The notes under the pieces: generated by a model
What the model was told of the DNA's origin: nothing
Database searches by the model: none
Seen by the model: only the letters and a program-made list of their open reading frames with translations
Shown here: positions 18,324 to 29,637 of the stretch, in pieces
How positions within the stretch are numbered: position 1 is the stretch's first letter
Layout: every line of letters begins with the position of its first letter
NCBI GenBank assembly: GCA_016707605.1
Contig: JADJHJ010000003.1
Coordinates: 558,001 to 622,000, forward strand
Reading direction: 5' to 3'
Source: Candidatus Promineofilum glycogenicum
GTDB lineage: Bacteria; Chloroflexota; Anaerolineae; Promineifilales; Promineifilaceae
Length of the DNA stretch: 64,000 bases
Translations under genes and position numbers: made by a program

Positions 18324-18360
18324 ACAACCCCCGGCCAGATAATGGCCGGGGGTTGTTTCA
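18324..18360 (+). terminator. Rho-independent terminator of paralogue A
   Basis: 14-bp perfect stem ACAACCCCCGGCCA / TGGCCGGGGGTTGT with GATAA loop, followed by TTCATTTTA. Homologous hairpins follow paralogues B and C. Confidence 0.85.
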
Positions 18361-18459
18361 TTTTACCTACAGCAATTTAGTTGATACGCACAACTAAAAT
18401 TCGGTCAAATTACATCAAGTGACTGAAGTTTGTGATTGATGTCCGGGCCTGATAGCCGA

Positions 18460-18488
18460 TTGACAGCCAAACGACGGCAGATTACCCT
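18460..18488 (+). promoter_or_regulatory. Sigma-70-type promoter of paralogue B
   Basis: TTGACA (18460-18465), 17-bp spacer, TACCCT (18483-18488), with upstream ATAGCCGATTGACA shared with the promoter of paralogue A. The leader would be about 245 nt. Confidence 0.55.
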
Positions 18489-18626
18489 ATTCATAAGCGC
18501 CGGAGTTGGGTTTCGTCGTTCCATCTGCAACATAGCTGCCTCATACCCATTCTACTGCTTACGCGTGACTCTAACGTTAGCGTGTCCAGTTAGCCCTGGC
18601 CATCTTTCTCGTATGTTGGCGGGGCA

Positions 18627-18684
18627 GGGAGGAATCGTATGCCTTGATGGGATGTCCCCTAGAGCGCTCTGTGAGCGTGCCTCC
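18627..18684 (+). promoter_or_regulatory. Conserved leader element of paralogue B with ATG-CCT-TGA mini-frame
   Basis: Shine-Dalgarno GGGAGG (18627-18632), 6-nt gap, ATG CCT TGA (18639-18647), then hairpin CGCTC-TGT-GAGCG (18665-18677) and CTCCAT. The same order and sequence recur before paralogue C. A two-codon open frame with a strong ribosome-binding site could tune ribosome access to the leader. Confidence 0.5.
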
Positions 18685-18740
18685 ATGTTTGCCTCTACTT
18701 TCGTGCGAATAGATAACTACCAAGAGAACGGGACAAAGCG

Positions 18741-19517
18741 ATGAAACCGAAAACAGTAGTTTTGCTAGTAGTACTGCTTCTGGTAGCGTTGGTTCCGGCG
18801 CTGGCGATGGCTAAGGGCCAGGCCAAGCCGCAGAAAATGGGGATGGTCACGATTGACATCCGCCAGCCCATCGGCCCGCAACTCGATGCGCAGATCGGCG
18901 TCTCCTCGCGTGGGCCGCGCGATGTCAACGCGCCCAGTGCGTGGGGTCCTCGCAACAGCAGCAACGGCATTCAGCCGAATGCCGTCTACGCCCTGCTGAA
19001 TACGGGCTTTGAGGCGCCGGAATGGCCCTCCACAAGCGGCAACGCGGACGGCTTTGACTTTGCTGAACTAGGCGCCAGCCCGGTCGGCTGGGATTCGACC
19101 TATTATAAGGCCAAGCGCGGCCAGCAGAGCCTCTACTCGGCCGGCTACTTGAACGACCCCTTCTTCAACCCCTACTATGACAACGACATGGAGTCCTACG
19201 CGTTCTACGGGATGGACTTGCAGGGGGCGCGTCGGGTGAATGCCCGCTTCCAGTACCTGAGCGACACCGAGTACGGCTACGACTACTTCTACTGGTGCAG
19301 TTCCGACGACGGCTTCACCTTCCTGTGCCAGTACCACACCGGCTCGACCAACAACACCTGGCGTCTGGTAAACCTGGACTCGAGGAGCAGCCCCATCATG
19401 TCGGACTTGCTCGATGAGCCGTTCGCCTACTTCGGGTTCATCTTCGAGAGCGACTTCATCATCGTCGACCGCGGCACCTTCGTGGACGCGATGCGTGTCC
19501 GCGCCTGGGGCCCGTAG
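18741..19517 (+). CDS. Secreted beta-sandwich protein, paralogue B
   Basis: 258 residues. The signal peptide (MKPKTVVLLVVLLLVALVPA, then LAMA) and the linker IDIRQPIGPQLDAQIG are shared with paralogue A. The mature domain has IQPNAVYALLNTGFEAPEWP, GWDSTYYKAKRGQQSLYSAG, NPYYDNDMESYAFYGMDLQG, QYHTGSTNNTWRLVNLDSRS and FESDFIIVDRGTFVDAMRVR. It has a small insertion after GFE relative to A and C. The gene has its own promoter, leader and hairpin, so it looks like a tandem copy of the whole transcription unit. Confidence 0.75.
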   Translation: MKPKTVVLLVVLLLVALVPALAMAKGQAKPQKMGMVTIDIRQPIGPQLDAQIGVSSRGPRDVNAPSAWGPRNSSNGIQPNAVYALLNTGFEAPEWPSTSGNADGFDFAELGASPVGWDSTYYKAKRGQQSLYSAGYLNDPFFNPYYDNDMESYAFYGMDLQGARRVNARFQYLSDTEYGYDYFYWCSSDDGFTFLCQYHTGSTNNTWRLVNLDSRSSPIMSDLLDEPFAYFGFIFESDFIIVDRGTFVDAMRVRAWGP

Positions 19518-19613
19518 TCCAGGCTTCTCGGGCGGCCAGGGGCGTGACGTGCGCGAACGGTCATTGACCAGAGCGCGGGTGCGCCGCCAGTCCGCCGGCA
19601 AACTCTGAACGAC

Positions 19614-19642
19614 AGCCCCCGGCCATGACCTGGCCGGGGGCT
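19614..19642 (+). terminator. Terminator-like hairpin of paralogue B
   Basis: 12-bp perfect stem AGCCCCCGGCCA / TGGCCGGGGGCT with a TGACC loop. It is followed by TCGGAATC rather than a T-tract, so read-through into paralogue C is likely. Confidence 0.65.
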
Positions 19643-19712
19643 TCGGAATCTGCTACTCCAGCGCGTCGTGCCAGTACGATTTTTGCTCGCTCAATAAGAC
19701 GGCCAGCGCGGA

Positions 19713-19771
19713 AAGGAGAATACGTATGCCTTGACCGGGATGCTTCCCAAAGCGCTCTGTGAGCGTGACTC
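19713..19771 (+). promoter_or_regulatory. Conserved leader element of paralogue C with ATG-CCT-TGA mini-frame
   Basis: AAGGAG (19713-19718), 7-nt gap, ATG CCT TGA (19726-19734), hairpin CGCTC-TGT-GAGCG (19753-19765), then CTCCAT. A TACGAT at 19675-19680 is a possible -10 box without a good -35; transcription may also come from paralogue B. Confidence 0.5.
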
Positions 19772-19827
19772 CATCTCACCCTCTATTTCGTGCCAATTGT
19801 GAACTTCCGAGAGAACGAGACAAAGCG

Positions 19828-20574
19828 ATGAAACCGAAACTGTTGGTGTTGGTGATCGTGTTGCTTCTGGTGGCGCTGGTTCCGGCGCTGGCGATGGCTC
19901 AGAGCCAGGCCAAGCCCCAGGGGACGGGCAAGGTCATCCTCGACCTGAGTAAGCCCATTGGCCCGCAGCTTGACGCGCAGCTTGGGCCGTCGGCGAAAGG
20001 CCCTCGCGTGCTCGCCCCCGGCGCGAACGCTCCCCGGCCGTCGGCCCAGGGGATTCAGCCAAACGCTGTTTACGGCCTGCTGAATGACAGCTTCGAAGGC
20101 TCCCTGGCCGCCTGGGATTTCTTTGAACTTCTCAACCCCGTGGGTTGGGACTCCACCACCTACAAGGCCAAGCGCGGTATCCGTAGCCTTTACTCGGCCG
20201 GCTATAACAACGATCCCTTCTTGAATCCCTACTACGACAACTGGATGCTGTCGGGCGCGTTCCACGAGATGGATTTGCAGGGCGCGCGTCGTGTGCAGGC
20301 CCGCTTCCAGTACATGAACGACACCGAATTCGGCTATGACTTCTTCTTGTGGTGCGTCTCGCCCAACAATGTGACCCTGTACTGCGATTACCACACCGGC
20401 TCCACCAACAATACGTGGCGTTTGGTCAAGGTGGACTCGCGCACCAATCCCTACCTCGCCGATGCCCTAGACGAGCCACAAGTGTACTTTGGTTTCCTCT
20501 TCTTCAGCGATGGCAGTATCGTTGATCGCGGCACGTTCGTGGACGTGGCGCATATCCGTGCCTGGGGTCCGTAG
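19828..20574 (+). CDS. Secreted beta-sandwich protein, paralogue C
   Basis: 248 residues, the third tandem copy. The signal peptide (MKPKLLVLVIVLLLVALVPA, LAMA) and PIGPQLDAQLGPSAKGPR linker are followed by IQPNAVYGLLNDSFEGSLAA, GWDSTTYKAKRGIRSLYSAG, EMDLQGARRVQARFQYMND and DGSIVDRGTFVDVAHIRAWG. It lacks the insertion of paralogue B. ATG 19828 aligns exactly with the starts of A and B (ACAAAGCGATGAAACCG in all three). Function unknown; secretion and possible surface binding are inferred from the signal peptide and fold-like pattern. Confidence 0.75.
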   Translation: MKPKLLVLVIVLLLVALVPALAMAQSQAKPQGTGKVILDLSKPIGPQLDAQLGPSAKGPRVLAPGANAPRPSAQGIQPNAVYGLLNDSFEGSLAAWDFFELLNPVGWDSTTYKAKRGIRSLYSAGYNNDPFLNPYYDNWMLSGAFHEMDLQGARRVQARFQYMNDTEFGYDFFLWCVSPNNVTLYCDYHTGSTNNTWRLVKVDSRTNPYLADALDEPQVYFGFLFFSDGSIVDRGTFVDVAHIRAWGP

Positions 20575-20660
20575 GCGCACCTGGGCCGGTCGGGACGTGA
20601 CGCGGTGCTGGCTCCCTGAACACATCGCGCCCCGAACCTACTGGGCCGTCTGAACCATAA

Positions 20661-20691
20661 GCCCCCGGCCATGATCTGACCGGGGGTTTTT
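20661..20691 (+). terminator. Rho-independent terminator of paralogue C
   Basis: CCCCCGGCCA / TGACCGGGGG stem (one mismatch), TGATC loop, then TTTTT. It is homologous to the hairpins after A and B. Confidence 0.8.
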
Positions 20692-20710
20692 GCTGTCGAG
20701 CAACCGCATC

Positions 20711-20760
20711 CAGGAAGAATGGCACGCAGATGACGCGGAAGGCGCTGATTTACGCGGCCA
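20711..20760. repeat. Possible dispersed repeat copy
   Basis: GGCACGCAGATGACGCGGAA then GGCGCTGATTTACGCGG resembles the GGCACGCTGATGACGC arm on the minus strand near 42.4-42.5 kb. It lies between the paralogue C terminator and the thiolase gene. Similarity judged by eye. Confidence 0.35.
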
Positions 20761-20838
20761 TAAGAGGTACAATCGGGCCAAATTAACGCGCCGGTCGCGG
20801 CCACAAACCCGACCGCTCGCGCCACTATGAGGCCCATC

Positions 20839-22108
<1,270 letters not shown>

Positions 22109-22112
22109 GAGA

Positions 22113-22296
22113 AGAAACCGCAGATTACGCAGATTTCACAGATTAAGAAATTTCATCCGCAGATTGGGCAGATTGGGCAGATTGAAGAGCTCACGCAAAG
22201 GCCCCAAGGAGCAAAGGCGCAAAGGAAGAAAGAAAAGCTATCCTTCTCTCTTCCTTTGCGCCTCTGCCTCTTAGCGCCTTTGCGTGAGCGTCCTTC
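22113..22296. repeat. Two repeat families side by side
   Basis: 22113-22185: AATCTGTGG-type units (GAAACCGCAGATTACGCAGA, then CCGCAGATTGGGCAGATTGG), one-sided here. 22188-22292: an inverted repeat with arms GCTCACGCAAAGGC / GCCTTTGCGTGAGC and inner GGCGCAAAGGAAG / CTTCCTTTGCGCC. The pair fills the gap between two convergent genes. Confidence 0.75.
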
Positions 22297-22297
22297 T

Positions 22298-24205
22298 TTA
22301 AGCCGTGGTTACTACTCTTAATAACCCGTCCAGGCCCAGGCGGGCGAGGGCCGCGGCCGAGGGCACACCCGTCTGCCCATCCCAGCCCATCATCTCGTAG
22401 TAGCGCCGTTTGGCCCACTCGAACTCGGCGTCACTAAGGGCCTTGCCGGCTATCGGCCCGCTGCTGAAGGCGCGGCGGACGCGGCGGGGCAGCTTGTCGT
22501 CGTCGGCGGTGAACCCCTCGCGCAGGTTGAACAGCCGGGCCAACGTCTGCGCCCGCTCGCCGACGGCCAGGATGTCGTGCAGTGTGTACGCGTGGCCGGT
22601 GACGCCGCTGAGCACGGCGGCGAACTGGGCGTAGTCGTAGGGGTAGAAGTGGCAGTTGACGGCGCAGTCCTGGAAGTGCATCCAGTTCAGTTCGTTATAG
22701 AAGACGCGCAGCTTCGCCTCGCTGATCGACTGTGCCGGCAGCGGGCCGACCTGCTGCTCCGGCGGCAGGGCCAGGTTGACCCGCCGCAGCCCGTCGCCGT
22801 CGTAGGTGAAGTCGGTGTCGTGGACGTTCATCATGTGATCCGCGCCGACGGGGGCCACGGCGTAGCCCACACCCAGGACGTGCTTCAGCCGCGGCTCGTG
22901 CATGGGCAACTCCTGCCCCTTGACCGTCAGATTGAACGGCTCCGTGGCCGGGCCGAAGCGGGCGCTCATGCGGGCCACGCCCTCGGCCATGACCGCGCCA
23001 AACCCCTCGCGCCGGGCGATCATCTCCACGGCGCGGACGAGCAGATCGGCGTCGCCCCAGCGGAACTCGAGGCCGCCGGTGTCGGCCGCGCTCAGGATGC
23101 CGCGCTCGAAGCACTCCATGACGAAGCCGATAGACGCGCCGGTGGAGATGGCGTCCAGCCCGTGGGCGTTGCACAGCTCGTTGGCCTTGCAGACGGCCAG
23201 GTTGTCGCTGACGCCGCACGTCGGGCCGAGGGCGGCCATCGCCTCGTACTCCGGCCCGCCGTACTCCGGCCGCAGCTTCTGGTACGGGTTGTCGCTGTCG
23301 TGGGCGAAGACCTGTTTGCAGGTGATGGGGCAGGCCTGGCAGGTGTCGCGCTCTTGCAGGAACATGGCGTAGTTGCGCTCGCCGCTGAGCAAGGGGGCGT
23401 CGTCGAAGACCGGTTCGCTGAAGTTCCTGATCGGCAGTCCGCCGACGTAGGCCCAGTGGGCCAGCGAGTCCTGCGTGCCGCGGCCGATGCCCGCCGCGGC
23501 CCAGGCGACCAGTTCTTTGTAGTTGCTGCCCAGCCACTTGGCCGTGGCTGTCACCGGCCGGCGGTCGGCCACGGGCACGGCTGTCGTGCCGCGCACGGCC
23601 ACCGCCTTGAGATTCTTCGACCCCATCAGCGCCCCCAGCCCGTTGCGCCCGGCGGCGCGGTTGACGTCGTGCATGATGGCCGCGAAGCGCACGCCGTTCT
23701 CGCCCGCCGGGCCGATCTGGGCCACGCGCCCGCGCCCGTCGCCCAGTTCGGCGCGGATGGCTTCCTCGACGGGGTGGGTCAGTTGGCCCCACAGGTGGCC
23801 GGCGGGGCGAATCTCGACGTGCAGGTCGCGGATGGCCAGATAGACCGGCGATGCCGCCCGGCCGGTGATGACCAGCGCGTCGTAGCCGGTGCGCTTGAAC
23901 TCGTGCCCCCACCAGCCGCCGGCCTCGGAACTGGCCAGCGCCCCGGTCAGTGGCGACTTGCCGCCCACGCCGTGCCGCCCGGAGCCGGGTAAATTCGTGC
24001 CCTGCATAATGCCGGGGGCAAAGATGAGGCGGTTGGCCGGGCCGAGCGGGTCGGTGCGCGGCGGCAGATCGCGCAGCAGCAGGTAGGCCACCAGCGCCCG
24101 CCCGCCGACGAGCAGGCGGTACAGCTCTTCCGGCGGCGTTTCGACGCGCGTCTGGCCCGTGGTCAGGTCGATGTGCAGAATCCGGCCGTGTATGCCACCC
24201 ATCAT
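22298..24205 (-). CDS. Aldehyde:ferredoxin oxidoreductase (tungsten bis-pterin enzyme)
   Basis: 635-residue AOR-family enzyme that oxidises aldehydes to carboxylic acids with ferredoxin as acceptor, using a W-bis-molybdopterin and a 4Fe-4S cluster. It starts MMGGIHGRILHIDLTTGQ and carries GGWWGHEFKRTGYDALVI, IGPAGENGVRFA and NRAAGRNGLGALMGSKNLKA (cofactor contacts). The cluster Cys motif CQACPITC lies near residue 300 and the late Cys region DCAVNCHF follows. ATG 24205 has GGGAGG 9 nt upstream. Substrate class (formaldehyde, aliphatic or benzoyl-type aldehydes) cannot be set from sequence alone. The subtilase gene ends 20 bp upstream. Confidence 0.92.
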   Translation of the reverse strand: MMGGIHGRILHIDLTTGQTRVETPPEELYRLLVGGRALVAYLLLRDLPPRTDPLGPANRLIFAPGIMQGTNLPGSGRHGVGGKSPLTGALASSEAGGWWGHEFKRTGYDALVITGRAASPVYLAIRDLHVEIRPAGHLWGQLTHPVEEAIRAELGDGRGRVAQIGPAGENGVRFAAIMHDVNRAAGRNGLGALMGSKNLKAVAVRGTTAVPVADRRPVTATAKWLGSNYKELVAWAAAGIGRGTQDSLAHWAYVGGLPIRNFSEPVFDDAPLLSGERNYAMFLQERDTCQACPITCKQVFAHDSDNPYQKLRPEYGGPEYEAMAALGPTCGVSDNLAVCKANELCNAHGLDAISTGASIGFVMECFERGILSAADTGGLEFRWGDADLLVRAVEMIARREGFGAVMAEGVARMSARFGPATEPFNLTVKGQELPMHEPRLKHVLGVGYAVAPVGADHMMNVHDTDFTYDGDGLRRVNLALPPEQQVGPLPAQSISEAKLRVFYNELNWMHFQDCAVNCHFYPYDYAQFAAVLSGVTGHAYTLHDILAVGERAQTLARLFNLREGFTADDDKLPRRVRRAFSSGPIAGKALSDAEFEWAKRRYYEMMGWDGQTGVPSAAALARLGLDGLLRVVTTA

Positions 24206-24224
24206 GGGCTTGTGCCTCCCTGGC

Positions 24225-26611
24225 CTATGGCTCGGCCAGCGCCATCTCGACCGCGGCGAAGGCGTTGACAACGCCGTAGCCGACGAAGTTGTTGGGGCGC
24301 GCGCTGAGGTCGCCGCAGGTGGGCGAGACGGCGTAATGGTCGGTTTTCTGCGCCGTCTCGATGAGGATCTGCTCGGTGCGGTCGATGTCGCCGATGAGGG
24401 CCGGGTTGGCCGACCACATCAGGGCCACGACGCCGACGACGTGCGGCCCGGCCATCGACGTGCCGTCGTTGTACTCGTACCCGCCGCCGGGGTAGGCCGA
24501 CAGGATGCCCACGCCGGGGGCGGCGATGTCGGGCTTCGTCCGGCCGCTGCCGTCGGCGCTGACCGGGCCGCGGCTGCTGAAGTTGGCCACGGTGTTGGCC
24601 TCGTCGGTCGCGCCCACGGTGAAGACCTCATCGTAGTGGGCCGGCGGGCTGTCGATGCTCTCGCAGGACGGGCCGTTGTTGCCGGCCGAGGCGACGACGA
24701 AGACGCCCGCGGCCCGCAGCGCGCGGACGGCCGGCAGCAGCGCGTCGGGGTCGCACCCCTCTTGCGGCGGGCAGCCCCAGGAGTTGTTGAGCACGTGCGC
24801 GCCGAGTTCGGGGCGGCCGTCGGCCAGCGCGTCGCCCGCTTGGGGGAAGGGGGCCAGCAAAAACTGGAGGCAGTCGAGATAGCGCGGCGGGTTGCCCAGG
24901 TTGCGCGGCAGGTTGACGCAGGCGATCCAGGTCGCGTCGGGGGCCACGCCGACGTTTTGGCCGACGGCCGTGCCCAGCGTGTGCGTGCCGTGGCCGACGC
25001 TGTCGGTCGGCGCGGCCGTGCCGTTCCACGGGTCGAGCCAGTTGTAGTCGTCGCCGGCCGGGCCGTTGGCGGTGTTGCCGCGGTACTGGTCGCGCAGTTC
25101 GGGGTGCACCCCGTCGGCCCCGGAGTCGCTCTGGCCGACGACGATGCCCGCGCCGGTGATGCCCAACTCGCGCCAGACGCGCGGCGCGTAGATGCGCCCC
25201 TGCGACCAGAGCGCCATCTCCGGTGCGTCGGCCGTACCGCTGGTCGCCGGCGATGGCGCGGGCAGCGGCCGCAACTCCGGGCTGACCAGCACCCGCTCCA
25301 CCTCCGGCCGCCGCGCCAGCCACCAGCGCCACAGCGGCCCGCCGTCCACTTCGATGGCATTGACCAGGTAGTAGGGGCGGTAGGCCACGCCGAAGCGGTC
25401 GAGCGTGCGGCGCAGGTCGACCTGGGTGGCGTTGGCGTGGTGGGTCAGCAGGCCGTAGACGACCGTCCGCCGCTCGACGGGATTCTCGATGGCCACAGCA
25501 GCGGCGACGTTGGCCTGATCGCGCATAATGACGTACAGCCGCTCGCCATGCCAGCCCATCTGGCCGACGAGGAAGTAGACCGCGACTACCGCAGCGACGG
25601 CCGCCAGGGCCACGAGCGCTGCCGCCCGCCGGCCCGGCCCGCGCGGCCCGATCAGCGCCGTCAGACTCAGCAGGCCGCCGATCAGCGCGCCCAGCAGCGT
25701 GGCCATGACGGCGTAATAGCCCACGTCGCGCCCGCCGAGGTTGAGCAGCAGACTCAACTCGTCGGGGTCGAACAGCAGTAGCGGCGCGGCCACGGCCAAA
25801 CCGGCCAGCAGCGCCGCCGCCGCCCAGCCGTCACGCGCCAGCCCCAACCGGGCCACGGCCCAGCCCAGCCCGGGCAACACGACGACCAGGATGAGTTGCT
25901 GGCCGTTGACGCCGAACGCGCCGCCCAGGACCGCCAGCAGCCCGGCCACGGCCAACCCGCCCAGCAGGCGGCGATGGCTGGGGCTGAGGGTGTCGTCTTC
26001 GCGCAGGACGGGCAGCAGCTTGTGCTCCAGCGTCAGCGCCGCGGCCAGGCCGAAGAGCAGCGCGGCGACCAGGTTGAGCGCCGTATCGAGCGGCGAGCCA
26101 AGCGCGCCCCAGGCGACCCAGGGCAGGGCCAGCAGCGCTCCGCCGGCCACGGCCAGCGGCCAGCCGCCCGGCCGCGCCAGCCGGCCGCCGCCACGCCGCA
26201 ACGCGGCCAGCAGCAGCAAGTAGAGCAGCAGCCCGGCGATCTGGAGCAGGGCCGCCAACTGCGCCTCCGCCGGCCCGGCCAGCCGCGCCGGCAGGAGGCA
26301 CACGGCGAACACGGCCGCCAGCAGCCACACGCCAAAGGTCGACCGATAGCGCGGGACGACGCTCAGCCGTCCGGCGACCCACGCCGGCAGCCCGACAACC
26401 GCGGCCACGTAGAGTTGGGCGACGATCCAGCTAATGCGCCAGTCGTCCCCGCCTGTGGCCATGTCGAACTGCTCCCCGGCCCACAGCACGAAGACCAGCG
26501 GCGCGACGACGGCGACGATCCACAGCGCCAGCAGGACGGCAAAGGCCGCGCCGGGGCGCTGGCGGCGCTCCGGCGTGGGTTCGGGCAGGGCGGCGGTGTT
26601 GGCGTCGATCA

Positions 26612-26612
<1 letters not shown>
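24225..26612 (-). CDS. Membrane-anchored subtilisin-like protease (S8) with polytopic N-terminal half
   Basis: 795 residues. The first about 370 residues form some 11-12 hydrophobic helices (from FAVLLALWIVAVVAPLVFVL to VALAAVAAVVAVYFLVGQMG). A propeptide-like region follows (VYGLLTHHANATQVDLRRTL), then a complete S8 domain: Asp496 in GQSDSGADG, His541 in GHGTHTLG, the oxyanion Asn in LNNSWG, and Ser719 in DGTSMAGPHV. A single-pass or no anchor is usual, so the many helices are notable. The catalytic half should face outward. ATG 26612 overlaps the stop of the GH1 gene (TAATG). Confidence 0.9.
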
Positions 26613-27973
<1,361 letters not shown>

Positions 27974-28142
27974 GACTCTCCTTGCGTTGAAAGGCTGGTG
28001 GGCCGCGGCCGGGCAAGCGGTGGACGCAGGCTCAGGAGCCGAATGAGTTAAGGCGGGGTGTTGCTCGCATCAGGGAACCACCTCGTCTCACCCGTTGATC
28101 CTACGCTAATTGAGTTGATGGGCAAACGAAAACCATCGGCGC

Positions 28143-28148
28143 TATACT
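28143..28148 (+). promoter_or_regulatory. -10 box for the EAD-ATPase gene
   Basis: TATACT in the context GCGCTATACT, 19 nt before ATG 28168. No clear -35 box at normal spacing. Confidence 0.5.
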
Positions 28149-28167
28149 CGGTCTGGGAAGTTTGATT

Positions 28168-29637
28168 ATGGACCGAATGCAGTGGTTGGACATTCTTGAT
28201 TCGTCGTTGAGTGAGGCCGAACTGACCGAACTGAGCCGGCAGTTCGCGGTGACGTTCGGCGCGTTTCCGGGGCGCACCAAGCGCGACCGGGCGCGCGAAT
28301 TTCTGGGCTACGTCGGCCGCCAGGGGCGCGACGCCGGGCTGGCCGAGGCCCTCGTCGCCCTGCGGCCCGATCTGGCGGCGGCCGTGGCCAACCTCTTCGT
28401 CGCCAACGATCCGCAACTGGCCTGGCTCGATCAGGTGGGCGGCGCGGGGCAGGGCATGGAGTCGGGCGTCACCTGGCGCTGGCCGACGGCGGGCGACGCG
28501 CCCGGCCGCGCCGCGGCCCAGGCCGACGCCCCAGCCAAAGACCCCATGCAGACGCTTATCTTGCCCGCCGAGGACGACACGACCGCGCCGGCTGGGCCGG
28601 CCGAAGAGCCGCCTCCAGCCGCGCCCAACCCTTACACCCCCGGCCGCATGGTCGGCGATGAGGCGATGTTCTTCGGCCGCAAGGCCGAGCAGACGTTCAT
28701 CCAGGAGCAACTGGCTGACGGCTGGCACGTGGCCATCGTCGCCGCGCGGACGTTCGGGGCGTCGTCGCTGCTGGCCCACGCCGCGCGCCAGGTGGCCGAG
28801 CCACAACTGGCCGCCTACGTGGACATGAAAGACCCGGCCCTGCACACGCTGCCGGGGCTGCTGAACGCGATCTGGGCACAGTGGTGGGCGCAGGTAAAGC
28901 CGGGCAACAGCGCCGTGGTACGCACCCTGGCCGAGTTCACCACTGCCGCGGGCAAACTCCACGCCGCCGGCTTCCGCCCGCTATTGTTCCTCGATGAGTT
29001 GGAGCAGTTGCTCTGGCGGCCGGGCATCTTCGGCGACGACCTGCTCGACGCCTGGCTGGCGCTGGGCCGCGCCGGGGTGGTCGGCTTCGCGGTCACGGCT
29101 CACGTCGCTCCGGTCGAACTGCTGGCCCAAGCCGGCTACCGCTCGCGCTTCTACGAGCTGTTCCGGCGGGGTGACGTGGGGCTGCTCGACGCCGCCGCGG
29201 CGCGGGCGCTGCTGACCGCGCCGGCCGAGCGCGCCGGCCTGGTCGTGCCCGACGAGGCGGCCGACGAACTGCTGGCCCAGGCCGGGCCGCACCCGTTCTA
29301 TCTGCACCTGGCCGGGTTGTATCTCTTCGAGGCGCTGTCCCGGTCGTACTCGCAGGCCGAAGCGTGGCGGCGCTTCCAGGCCGCCGCCGCGCCTCATTGG
29401 CAGGAGCTATGGGATTCGCTGTCGCCATTGGCCCAGAGCCACTACCCGACGCTGCCCACCAAGTCGGCCGACGGCATGGCGGCGCGACAACTGCGCCTCC
29501 TGGCCAACCGCGGGCTGGTTATCGCCGATGGCAATGGTTTCCGCCCCTTCAGCGACGGCTTTGCGACCTGGGTGCGGCGGCAACGCGCCGCGGGCGAGGC
29601 CGTGGCGGCTCTTAAGGATAACTCCCCGGCCGCATGA
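28168..29637 (+). CDS. EAD-like death-fold domain fused to a degenerate AAA/STAND ATPase
   Basis: 489 residues. Residues 1-75 form a helical domain (DILDSSLSEAELTELSRQF, PGRTKRDRAREFLGYVGRQG) matching effector-associated (EAD) death-like domains, which in bacteria recruit partners carrying the same domain. After an Ala/Pro-rich linker, residues 155-450 form an Orc/STAND-like ATPase: entry motif PGRMVGDEAMFFGRKAEQ, Walker B LLFLDELEQL (Asp276-Glu277), and AGPHPFYLHLAG. The P-loop reads AARTFGASSLL: the Lys and the following Thr/Ser pair are lost (Ala198-Ser199), so ATP binding is doubtful. ATG 28168 is preferred over TTG 28162. The 3' end overlaps the convergent MttB gene by 26 bp. No partner EAD protein is seen in the window. 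Confidence 0.75.
   Translation: MDRMQWLDILDSSLSEAELTELSRQFAVTFGAFPGRTKRDRAREFLGYVGRQGRDAGLAEALVALRPDLAAAVANLFVANDPQLAWLDQVGGAGQGMESGVTWRWPTAGDAPGRAAAQADAPAKDPMQTLILPAEDDTTAPAGPAEEPPPAAPNPYTPGRMVGDEAMFFGRKAEQTFIQEQLADGWHVAIVAARTFGASSLLAHAARQVAEPQLAAYVDMKDPALHTLPGLLNAIWAQWWAQVKPGNSAVVRTLAEFTTAAGKLHAAGFRPLLFLDELEQLLWRPGIFGDDLLDAWLALGRAGVVGFAVTAHVAPVELLAQAGYRSRFYELFRRGDVGLLDAAAARALLTAPAERAGLVVPDEAADELLAQAGPHPFYLHLAGLYLFEALSRSYSQAEAWRRFQAAAAPHWQELWDSLSPLAQSHYPTLPTKSADGMAARQLRLLANRGLVIADGNGFRPFSDGFATWVRRQRAAGEAVAALKDNSPAA

Noticed and set aside
24159..25781. 540-codon open frame antisense to the subtilase gene
   Set aside because: High GC leaves long stop-free antisense frames; the composition is Arg/Ala/Gly/Val-rich without domains, while the minus strand carries a complete S8 triad.
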